NCBI GenBank assembly: GCA_050122535.1
Contig: JASFIT010000083.1
Coordinates: forward strand, 1 to 13,359
DNA: 13,359 nucleotides
Source: JASFEQ01 sp050122535
GTDB lineage: Bacteria; Desulfobacterota; DSM-4660; Desulfatiglandales; HGW-15
Direction of reading: 5' to 3'
Shown piece by piece: positions 7,555 through 13,359 of this stretch (position 1 is its first letter; the number at the start of each line of letters is the position of its first letter). The translations under genes and the position numbers were made by a program. Below the pieces are notes generated by a model. It was not told the DNA's origin. It made no database searches and was given only the letters and a program-made list of their open reading frames with translations.

Positions 7555-8325
7555 ATGAGACTTCCTTTTGTCATGTCCGTGCCCCATGGTTCGTTCCAGA
7601 TACCAGAAGATGTCAGAGATTCCATGGCTCTCACGCAGAGAGAAATCTTAGAATCCACCGATTTGGGTGCCAGAGAGGTTTTCACCCAACTTCCGGTCAC
7701 GGTTGCCTTGTGGTCCCGATGGAGTCGTCTCGTGGTGGATCTCAATAGAGATTTCAGGCAGTTTGGTCCCAAGGGCGTCGTCCCAGAGGTAGATTACCAT
7801 GGAAGAGATATCTACAAGGAAGACTGCCGACCTGAAGAGCGTGAGGTGAAAAGGAGGCTTACAGCATATTACTGGCCTTATCACAATAGACTGAAAGAGG
7901 CGATTGAGAATCCGGAGATCAAAGTCCTATTTGACTGCCACTCTTTGGAAAATATCGGTCCGCCGGGGGCCCCGGATCCTCTGCGACGGAGGAAGAATAT
8001 CGTTCTCGGAAATAACGGGGGCCCGAGAGGAGGGCCGGATCCGGCTCTCGGAGATATCACCTGCTCAGCAGAAATGCTACAAATGATGAAGGAGGCGTTT
8101 AGCCGCTCGGGATTTTCCGTCTCCGTTAACCAGCCTTATTCTGGAGGTTTTATTACCACCCACTATGGTCTTGAGCTCGTCAAACAGGCAAAGATGGCCG
8201 TGCAGATTGAGATCAACCAGGATCTTTATGTGGACAAGGAGAGTCTGCAGCTAGATAGGAACAGGTTGGGTGAGATTGCGAATAGGCTTCAGCAGGTATT
8301 TCGCGAAATAGCGAGAGAAATATAA
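7555..8325 (+). CDS. N-formylglutamate amidohydrolase (FGase) family hydrolase
   Basis: Predicted zinc-dependent amidohydrolase, 256 residues, about the usual family length. Motifs in order: 'SVPHGS' (8-13, His11), 'VDLNRDFRQ' (61-69), 'FDCHS' (126-130, Asp127 and His129), 'NQPYSGGFITTHYG' (192-205, His203) and 'VQIEINQDLY' (216-225, Glu219). Together these are the expected metal-binding and catalytic positions of the family. ATG 7555 has GAAGG (7544-7548) 6 bases ahead. Classical members cleave N-formyl-L-glutamate in histidine breakdown, but no hut gene is present. The neighbours are an importer and an ATP-grasp ligase, so a different N-acyl or amide substrate is more likely. It is the last gene of the + strand train and faces the converging unit beyond a repeat. 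Confidence 0.88.
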   Translation: MRLPFVMSVPHGSFQIPEDVRDSMALTQREILESTDLGAREVFTQLPVTVALWSRWSRLVVDLNRDFRQFGPKGVVPEVDYHGRDIYKEDCRPEEREVKRRLTAYYWPYHNRLKEAIENPEIKVLFDCHSLENIGPPGAPDPLRRRKNIVLGNNGGPRGGPDPALGDITCSAEMLQMMKEAFSRSGFSVSVNQPYSGGFITTHYGLELVKQAKMAVQIEINQDLYVDKESLQLDRNRLGEIANRLQQVFREIAREI

Positions 8326-8328
8326 GGA

Positions 8329-8446
8329 TTGGAATAATGGAATAGTGGAATGTTGGAATAATGGGTCTTGGAGAAATCGCTTTTAGTACGAATTCGTTCG
8401 CTCAAAAAACCCAGTATTCCAGTTTTCCATCATTCCAATACTCCAA
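8329..8446. repeat. Long imperfect inverted repeat of GGAAT units between converging genes
   Basis: The left arm (8329-8365) and the reverse complement of the right arm (8410-8446) match at 29 of 37 positions, around a 44-base centre that contains GAATTC. Each arm is itself made of about four tandem copies of a TGGAATAxT-like unit of 8-10 bases. A small GGGC-GAA-GCCC hairpin (8450-8460) follows, just before the end of the - strand gene at 8465. In RNA from either strand the arms would form a long hairpin, so the block could stop or shield both converging transcripts. It resembles, from memory, dispersed GGAAT-type intergenic repeats in deltaproteobacterial genomes. Confidence 0.7.
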
Positions 8447-8464
8447 GTGGGGCGAAGCCCTGGA

Positions 8465-9412
8465 TTATCTCTTCTTGAGATAGTAATTCTGAAGCTGGGT
8501 GAGCTGCAGGATATATTCATTTTGAAAGTGAAAATCTGGATAGAGGCTGATCTCTCTCGCGAGGGGAGTGATCTCTGGGAATACGTCAATGCCGTAGCTG
8601 TTCTTTCCCTTTTTGTCCGCTTCATGGACGATTAAGAGTGAGTAATAGCCGATCAGAAGCCTGACATTTAGTGGCCTCCTATAGAGATAGGCCCTCCCAC
8701 CTATGGTGTTTAAGAAGAAACCGGCGTATTGATACAGGACTTCTAAGGGAGGTCTTGTTTTTTCCGGGTCTGGGCACTGGTCTCCCAGCATGAGCCACTT
8801 GTAAAATATGTCCAGATTCAGTTCCAAGGAATCCGCCTCGTTTCTCAGGATTTCTCTAATCAGTCTGATATCTTCGTTTTCTAAGAGTCTGTAGAAGTGA
8901 TAGATATTTCGGGTCATGATTAAGGTGTCCATGTTTTCTCCCGCCGGGACGGGTGGTTCTGAGGAGAGTTTCATCATCACATTTTTAAAGCGTTTATAAG
9001 AATCCACATCTGCTTCCAAATTTCGGACATATCTCTCTTTATTCAGATAGGTGAAAAATTCCTGAACACCATTTTCAATTTTGTTGCAATAATTTTCCTT
9101 TTCGGTGGGCCTACCCTCTTTAACTGCTTCAGGCAGGGTGGGCTCCCCTTTTGCAGGTGGTTTCGCGGCCACCTGAGGCGCCCGCTCCTTCTTAAAGGGG
9201 ACCGCCTCGCCCACTGACGCTTTCTTTTCCTTTGCCTTGCTCTCTTCTGCCTTGCTCTCCTCTGCTTTTCTCTCTTCTACTTTTGTCTCCAAGGCCTCTT
9301 TCTGCGCACGGTCCTTTTCATGGAGAAGAAAATAGGCCGCCACGACCGCGGCCGCTAGGACCAGCAAGATAATAAGCCTCGACCAAAACCGTCCTCTACC
9401 TCGCTTTTTCAT
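8465..9412 (-). CDS. Membrane-anchored protein of unknown function with charged repetitive linker
   Basis: A 315-residue protein I cannot place in a family. It starts with a basic head and one membrane segment (about 12-29), so it is probably anchored with the rest outside the cytoplasm. Residues 31-105 are a low-complexity, highly charged linker with 'KAEES' repeated twice (49-58) and related 'KAKEKKA', followed by Pro/Lys-rich sequence. Residues 108-315 look like a compact, mostly helical domain rich in Tyr, Leu and charged residues, with two cysteines (Cys109, Cys213) that could form a disulfide. ATG 9412 has an AGGATAAG-type purine stretch ahead, inside the end of the histidine kinase gene 8 bp upstream, so the two are probably one operon. 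It might be an accessory or sensory partner of the kinase, but nothing in the sequence proves that. Confidence 0.75.
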   Translation of the reverse strand: MKKRGRGRFWSRLIILLVLAAAVVAAYFLLHEKDRAQKEALETKVEERKAEESKAEESKAKEKKASVGEAVPFKKERAPQVAAKPPAKGEPTLPEAVKEGRPTEKENYCNKIENGVQEFFTYLNKERYVRNLEADVDSYKRFKNVMMKLSSEPPVPAGENMDTLIMTRNIYHFYRLLENEDIRLIREILRNEADSLELNLDIFYKWLMLGDQCPDPEKTRPPLEVLYQYAGFFLNTIGGRAYLYRRPLNVRLLIGYYSLLIVHEADKKGKNSYGIDVFPEITPLAREISLYPDFHFQNEYILQLTQLQNYYLKKR

Positions 9413-9420
9413 AACCTATC

Positions 9421-10686
9421 TTATCCTTTTTCACCCGTAGGTACGGGCAGTCGAATGATCACAATCGTTCCCTTCTCCAGCTGACTACTGATCTTCATTT
9501 CACCTTGGTGATTCATGATGATCTGGTGCACCATGGTCAATCCCAAACCCGCCCCTCTCGTCTTGGACGTGACGAATGGGTCATAGACTGCGTCTAACTG
9601 TTCTGCTGGAATACCACACCCTGTGTCCCTCACCGTGATCAGGACATTATTGTTTTGTCGATTAACGCCCAACGTAAGTGTACCGCCCTTGGACATGGAT
9701 TCAAGGGCATTTTCCACAACATTGGAAAGGGCGGTCACCAACTGGGCCGAGTCCATTTTTATAAGAGGCGTATCTCCATCAATTTCCTTTACGATCTGCA
9801 CTTTCTGTCTTTTGGCCATGGGTTCAAATATCTTAGTAACCTCATCCACAACTGGAGGGACTTTGTCCATCGTGGGTGCAGCGGATTGGACATTCATAAA
9901 TTCCCGTACCTGTTTTACCAGCTTCTCCAGGCGAATCGCCTCCTGCAGAATGATGTCCACGTACTGTTGAAGTTTGTGCTCTTTCCCCAATTCCTTTTTT
10001 AGCCTCTGCGTAAAACCGCCTATGGTCATGATAGGGTTTCTGATTTCATGGGCAACGCCCTGAACAAGATGGCCCATGGCCATGAGGCGTTCAGAACGGA
10101 ACAGTTTCTCTTGGGTGATTTTGAGCTCTTGCGTGGTCAGGGCAAAATCCTCTTCCAGACGCTGGTAAAGCTTTGCATTCTCCATGGCAACGGCGATCTG
10201 CTGGGCCATGCTGGTCAAGAGCTTAAAATCCGCCTGGGTGAAGGGTTTTTTGGATTTTTTGTTTAGGACCTGAAGAGCGCCAATAGGCTCATCCTTTGCA
10301 ATGAGCGGCACACAGATCATGGAACTGGTCTTGAAGCCGGTTTTCTTGTCATATTTGTCGCTGAACCTCTTATCCTTCCTCACATCTTGGCTCACCACGG
10401 GTCGACCCGTCTTTACGACCCAACCAGCAATCCCGTCACCCACTTTAAGCCTGATCCCTCTTATGGGTTCTCTTTTTTCGCCCCTGGCCAAACGGATGAA
10501 GATTTCATTTTTCTCCCGATTTAGCTCATAGACAGAACTGGCCTCTGCATCCATGAACTCCTCGGCCCACTTCATGGCATGATTGAGCACATCCTCTATA
10601 TTTAGGGAGGAGTTGATCAGGCTACCGAACTTGAGGATAGTATCCAGTTCCCTGTGAGAGGTATTTTTTTGAACGTCCTTTTTCAA
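9421..10686 (-). CDS. GAF-domain sensor histidine kinase
   Basis: Cytoplasmic two-component kinase of 421 residues without membrane segments. A GAF sensor domain spans about 15-172 ('GDGIAGWVVKTGRPVV', 'SMICVPLIAKDEPIGALQVL'). A coiled-coil linker (about 172-200) leads to the dimerisation domain with phospho-acceptor His213 in GVAHEIRNPI. The ATPase domain has N-box Asn326 (VVENALESM), G1 DTGCGIP (354-360), F-box 'YDPFVTSK' (368-375) and G2 GAGLGLT (378-384). The class resembles NtrB-like kinases with soluble inputs. The frame opens after a TAA in the upstream region, and the only usable start is TTG 10686, 2-4 bases after GGTGA. A weak start suggests low expression. No response regulator is adjacent, so its partner must be encoded elsewhere. 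The stimulus is unknown; GAF domains bind small molecules, haem or iron centres in known cases. Confidence 0.9.
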   Translation of the reverse strand: MKKDVQKNTSHRELDTILKFGSLINSSLNIEDVLNHAMKWAEEFMDAEASSVYELNREKNEIFIRLARGEKREPIRGIRLKVGDGIAGWVVKTGRPVVSQDVRKDKRFSDKYDKKTGFKTSSMICVPLIAKDEPIGALQVLNKKSKKPFTQADFKLLTSMAQQIAVAMENAKLYQRLEEDFALTTQELKITQEKLFRSERLMAMGHLVQGVAHEIRNPIMTIGGFTQRLKKELGKEHKLQQYVDIILQEAIRLEKLVKQVREFMNVQSAAPTMDKVPPVVDEVTKIFEPMAKRQKVQIVKEIDGDTPLIKMDSAQLVTALSNVVENALESMSKGGTLTLGVNRQNNNVLITVRDTGCGIPAEQLDAVYDPFVTSKTRGAGLGLTMVHQIIMNHQGEMKISSQLEKGTIVIIRLPVPTGEKG

Positions 10687-10733
10687 ATCACCAAGCCCTG
10701 TTTCATCGCTTTACATGGACGACGATCTCATTA

Positions 10734-10762
10734 CGTATACAGGAGATTAAGAACAGAAGCAA
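10734..10762 (-). promoter_or_regulatory. Candidate promoter for the histidine kinase operon (weak)
   Basis: On the - strand, TTGCTT (10762-10757) and TATACG (10739-10734) are separated by 17 bases, a sigma-70-like layout. Transcription would begin about 40 bases before the kinase start. Matches to consensus are only partial (3 and 4 of 6), so this is a suggestion from pattern and position. Confidence 0.25.
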
Positions 10763-10862
10763 TCATATATCAGTATTTTAACAAAAAGTGAGCCATGATG
10801 CCCATAGTAGAATTTTGCGCTTGGCAAACCGAATGGCCCCCCTTTGCATTTCCCTAATACCT

Positions 10863-10890
10863 TTGCGAAATTGGGTTTAAGTGATATACA
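10863..10890 (+). promoter_or_regulatory. Candidate promoter for surE (weak)
   Basis: TTGCGA (10863-10868) and TATACA (10885-10890) are separated by 16 bases, about 27 bases ahead of the surE start. Each box matches the sigma-70 consensus at 4 of 6 positions. The position is plausible for a divergent intergenic region, but the match is weak. Confidence 0.25.
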
Positions 10891-10916
10891 GGGGGAAATT
10901 TGACAGAGGTGAGTCC

Positions 10917-11708
10917 ATGAAAGTTCTACTGACCAACGATGATGGAATTCATGCCCCGGGCCTTATGGCCCTTTATCAGGAGCTGAATGGGGATTTTGAC
11001 CTGGATATTGTGGCACCGGAGTCCGAAATGAGCGCTGTGGGCCACGCCATCACCTTGGCGTACCCATTGAGGGTTAAGGAGGTACACAAAAATGGGGCAT
11101 TCTTCGGGTATGGCGTGACGGGTACGCCGGCGGATTGTGTAAAAATCGCCGTACAGGAACTCTTAGAAAGGCCACCGGATATCATTCTTTCAGGTATTAA
11201 TTGGGGTGCCAATGTGGGCGTCAATGTCCTCTATTCAGGAACGGTCTCCGCGGCCACTGAAGGGGCATTCTTGGGAATAGGCGCTGCGGCCATATCTCTT
11301 GGTAGAGAAAAAGATCCGAATTACGGATTTGCGGCCCGGTTCAGTCGCGAGATCATCCGGTTCATCGCGGAAAATGGTCTAAAGAAGGGAACCGCTCTAA
11401 ACGTAAACATTCCCGCCGTCCCCGCGGACAAAATCACCGGGATATCCATAACCAGGCAAGGGATAAGCCGATTCAGGGAAAGGTATGAGCGTCGGGTTGA
11501 TCCGAGGGGGAATGTCTATTACTGGCTTACGGGTGAAACCCCCGTTGAAGAAGAGCGCCCAGACACGGACGCGATGGCCCTGAGGGAGAATAGAATCACC
11601 ATCACCCCCATCTCCTACGATCTTACCTGTTTGGAAGAGGTGGATAGATTACTGTCCCGACCCCTACCCGATTACCTGCATTTGGGAAGGCCGGGCGGGG
11701 AATATTGA
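10917..11708 (+). CDS. surE: 5'/3'-nucleotidase SurE
   Basis: Metal-dependent phosphatase that removes phosphate from nucleoside monophosphates (stationary-phase survival protein family), cytoplasmic, 263 residues. The metal site is intact: Asp8 and Asp9 in MKVLLTNDDG, Ser39 in 'APESEMSAVGH', and Asn95 in 'LSGINWGANVG'. Other hallmarks are 'GTPADCVK' (69-76), 'YSGTVSAATEGA' (106-117) and 'VNIPA'. ATG 10917 is chosen because AGAGGTGAG (10905-10913) lies just ahead and the family begins here. An upstream GTG at 10881 would add 12 non-family residues and would overlap the candidate promoter. A protein of unknown function follows after 43 bp, probably in the same transcript. Confidence 0.95.
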   Translation: MKVLLTNDDGIHAPGLMALYQELNGDFDLDIVAPESEMSAVGHAITLAYPLRVKEVHKNGAFFGYGVTGTPADCVKIAVQELLERPPDIILSGINWGANVGVNVLYSGTVSAATEGAFLGIGAAAISLGREKDPNYGFAARFSREIIRFIAENGLKKGTALNVNIPAVPADKITGISITRQGISRFRERYERRVDPRGNVYYWLTGETPVEEERPDTDAMALRENRITITPISYDLTCLEEVDRLLSRPLPDYLHLGRPGGEY

Positions 11709-11751
11709 CATCAAAGTTTTTTTCTTTAGCTTTCGGGCAACAGGTCTAAGC

Positions 11752-12357
11752 ATGAGGAATTACCGCGCAATTTGGAATCACGAAATAGATCAGGCAAAAA
11801 AGATTGCACGGAGTCTCGTTGATGCCAGTCTGATCGAGTTTGGTTGGCGGGTGCTCCTCCTCCCCATTTTTCTCGTTCACTATATCCGTTATAAGAGAAA
11901 TCTCAGCCTTACCCGGAGGAATCTTCTTTTCACAAAGCGAATGGCCTTTGATGCCGCGAAAGAGATCATCGGAGGAGAAAGCCACGCTGCCCAAACACGT
12001 CTCATAGAAATCAAGACGAAGAAGCTTTTAGACAAAGAAAAAAAGGGATACTACACAGAAAAGCTCCGCCGCAAGCAACTCCAAGAGATGGAACTGCTCA
12101 TCGAACATTACCTCCATCTCCTGAATTCAAACGGAACAAACTACCCAGGGTTGGTCAGCGCCACCTACCCTTCCAAACAGAAATATCTTTCCTTCCTCAA
12201 TAAGCTTCAAAAGGCAGAGCAGGAGGTCATGCAGGCGGCTATCACGAGCATGAAAAGGGGATCAAAGCAGGAAAGGCTCACCTGGTTCAGCAGAGTAGAA
12301 GAGGCCCACAAAAAGGCAAGGATGGAGGAGGTGGAACAGATATTCCCAGATGTGTGA
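11752..12357 (+). CDS. Basic, probably membrane-associated protein of unknown function
   Basis: A 201-residue protein without a family I can name with confidence. Residues 27-47 contain one hydrophobic stretch flanked by basic residues (WRVLLLPIFLVHYIRYKR). This could be a membrane-associated or short transmembrane helix with a strong positive-inside signal. The rest is highly charged and helical, notably 80-125 and 145-197, suggesting coiled-coil or helical-bundle structure; there are no cysteines. ATG 11752 has only a weak AGG (11742-11744) ahead. It follows surE by 43 bp, so co-transcription is likely, but a functional link to SurE is not shown. Confidence 0.75.
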   Translation: MRNYRAIWNHEIDQAKKIARSLVDASLIEFGWRVLLLPIFLVHYIRYKRNLSLTRRNLLFTKRMAFDAAKEIIGGESHAAQTRLIEIKTKKLLDKEKKGYYTEKLRRKQLQEMELLIEHYLHLLNSNGTNYPGLVSATYPSKQKYLSFLNKLQKAEQEVMQAAITSMKRGSKQERLTWFSRVEEAHKKARMEEVEQIFPDV

Positions 12358-12463
12358 TCATTCTCCAGTAGATTTCGTAGATACCCAACGTTTTTGGGAA
12401 TACGCTTGAGAATTCAGAATTACTACCGAGGGCAAAAATAGTTTACCGACTCATGCCAGAATG

Positions 12464-12491
12464 CCCCGCTCTTCAGAGCGGGGAGCTTCAC
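12464..12491. mobile_element. Strong hairpin resembling an IS200/IS605-family end (solo remnant, tentative)
   Basis: CCCCGCTC (12464-12471) and GAGCGGGG (12476-12483) form a perfect 8-bp stem with loop TTCA, followed directly by AGCTTCAC (12484-12491). A short GC-rich stem, a four-base TTxA loop and a following AGnTTCA-like tail is the layout I recall for the right ends of IS200/IS605 elements, which are also the 3' part of TnpB guide RNAs. No tnpA or tnpB lies in the window. No T-run follows, so an intrinsic terminator is less likely. It ends 9 bases before the ribosome binding site of the alpha/beta hydrolase. The rest of the 152-bp gap has a weak CCCAA/TTGGG stem (12384-12398) and nothing else I can name. 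Confidence 0.4.
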
Positions 12492-12509
12492 TAGGAGAAG
12501 GAAATAGGC

Positions 12510-13349
12510 GTGCCTTTTGTGGAAGTGGAAGCGAGTAGACTTTTCTATGCGGTGAGGGGAGAAGGTCGGCCTCTGATACTTATACACGGGGTCTGGGCGT
12601 CCCATGAGTGGTGGAGATGGCTGGTACCAGCACTGGCGTGCAACTATTATGTCATAACCCCCGATGTCAGGGGTCATGGGCAGTCGAGCCCTTTGAAGAG
12701 TGCCTCTACCGTAAATGGATTCGCAAGGGATTTAGACCTTCTTCTACAAAGTATCGGTATCCATGAGGTTGTCTTGGTTGGTTGGTCCATGGGAGGCATT
12801 ATCTCCATGCAGTACGGCCTGAATTATCCATCAAAAGTAAAGGCCTTGATCCTCATTGCCACACGGGGCCACCGCAATCCCAGATTGAAGCGAAGGATCA
12901 TCCTGCAGTATCTACAGGCTCGCCTCAGTCTATTGATGGACTTCACCGCACCGCGCAAATATGACAGGGCGTCAGGGGGTTTTCCTAGGCAGAAAATCTG
13001 GCTCGAGCGAGAAGTGGAAAAGATGCTTTCACCTGAAGCGTCAAAAGAAGTCCAAAGCTGGGTTATGTCTGATATCAGGAATAACCCAAGGGAGAACTAC
13101 TTCCAAGCGGCCAGAAGCATCTGGAACTGGGGGGCAGGTGATAGATTGAAAGAAATCGAAGCACCCACACTGATCATGGTAGGCGACAAAGATACGCGAA
13201 CACCCCTTCGCTTTTCTCGCCTTCTTCGCGACGCCATCCCCAAGGCCAGATTGGTCATCGTGGAGGGCGCCGGTCACTGTTTACCTCTGGAGCAGCCCCA
13301 ACGGGTCAATAAGGAGATCATGGGTTTTCTGAAAGAGGTGGGACATTGA
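12510..13349 (+). CDS. Alpha/beta hydrolase fold protein
   Basis: Soluble hydrolase of 279 residues, the common length for single-domain members. The catalytic triad is readable: nucleophile Ser93 in GWSMGG (91-96), acid Asp228 in 'MVGDKDTRTP' (223-232), and His256 in 'GAGHCLPLEQP' (253-263). The oxyanion region is 'LIHGVWASHEWW' (24-35), and 'PDVRGHGQS' (51-59) is the typical strand-loop before the elbow. A helical cap of about 115-205 includes 'ENYFQAARSIWNW'. No signal peptide is present. The start is GTG 12510, 7 bases after AGGAGAAGGA (12493-12502). The family includes esterases, C-C hydrolases, haloperoxidase-like and epoxide hydrolases, and neither sequence nor neighbours fix a substrate. 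The gene is complete, ending 10 bases before the window edge. Confidence 0.9.
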   Translation: MPFVEVEASRLFYAVRGEGRPLILIHGVWASHEWWRWLVPALACNYYVITPDVRGHGQSSPLKSASTVNGFARDLDLLLQSIGIHEVVLVGWSMGGIISMQYGLNYPSKVKALILIATRGHRNPRLKRRIILQYLQARLSLLMDFTAPRKYDRASGGFPRQKIWLEREVEKMLSPEASKEVQSWVMSDIRNNPRENYFQAARSIWNWGAGDRLKEIEAPTLIMVGDKDTRTPLRFSRLLRDAIPKARLVIVEGAGHCLPLEQPQRVNKEIMGFLKEVGH

Positions 13350-13359
13350 GAGATAGTCA

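Noticed and set aside
7555..8325. Histidine-utilisation (hutG-type) assignment for the FGase-family gene
   Set aside because: No other hut gene is present, and the neighbours are a peptide importer and an ATP-grasp ligase, so only the family name is supported.
8329..8446. CRISPR array (repeated GGAAT units)
   Set aside because: Units are 8-10 bases with no unique spacers, in inverted arrangement, and no cas gene is present.
9623..10002. 115-codon open frames on the + strand opposite the histidine kinase
   Set aside because: They run antisense to conserved kinase motifs and have no recognisable domains or start signals.
10834..10848. Sigma-54-like promoter upstream of surE (TGGC ... TTTGCA)
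   Set aside because: The GG and GC elements are separated by 9 bases; the family needs 10 with little tolerance, and no enhancer-binding regulator is nearby.
10881..10916. GTG start 12 codons upstream for SurE
   Set aside because: SurE proteins begin at the M-K-V-L-L-T-N-D-D-G segment, and AGAGGTGAG is correctly placed for ATG 10917.

Overview
The window looks like chromosomal DNA of a Deltaproteobacterium (Desulfobacterota-type, perhaps a sulfate reducer or syntroph). This is inferred from the style of the proteins: a GAF-type histidine kinase, SurE followed by a short basic membrane-associated protein, and GGAAT-rich and GGGTCGGC-type intergenic repeats. There is no rRNA or other marker to prove it. 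Base composition is moderate, and coding is dense on both strands. No tRNA, rRNA, CRISPR array, phage gene or intact transposase is visible.

Region 1 (1-8325, + strand) is a single-direction gene train. It encodes a complete peptide/nickel-type (Dpp/Opp) ABC importer: a family 5 solute-binding protein cut by the window's left edge, two permeases and two ATPases. Directly coupled to it are an ATP-grasp ligase, whose start overlaps the end of the second ATPase gene, and, after a 293-bp spacer, an N-formylglutamate amidohydrolase (FGase) family hydrolase. An importer, an amide/peptide-bond-forming enzyme and an amide-cleaving enzyme in one unit suggest uptake and remodelling of a peptide-like or N-acylated amino acid compound. 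The substrate cannot be read from sequence. This is the best candidate here for an undescribed pathway.

Region 2 (8326-8464) lies between converging genes. It holds a long imperfect inverted repeat built of GGAAT-type units. Region 3 (8465-10686, - strand) is a two-gene unit: a soluble GAF-domain histidine kinase followed 8 bp later by a membrane-anchored protein of unknown function with a charged, repetitive linker. No response regulator lies next to them.

Region 4 (10687-10916) is the divergent intergenic region, with weak candidate promoters in both directions. Region 5 (10917-13349, + strand) holds SurE nucleotidase, a 201-residue protein of unknown function, and an alpha/beta hydrolase. 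The hydrolase is preceded by a strong hairpin that resembles the end of an IS200/IS605-family element, with no transposase nearby.

Non-coding structure recurs in the gaps: an orphan perfect Shine-Dalgarno sequence and a palindrome between the binding-protein and permease genes, nested hairpins between the two ATPase genes, a stem-loop in the spacer before the FGase gene, the GGAAT inverted repeat, and the IS-end-like hairpin.
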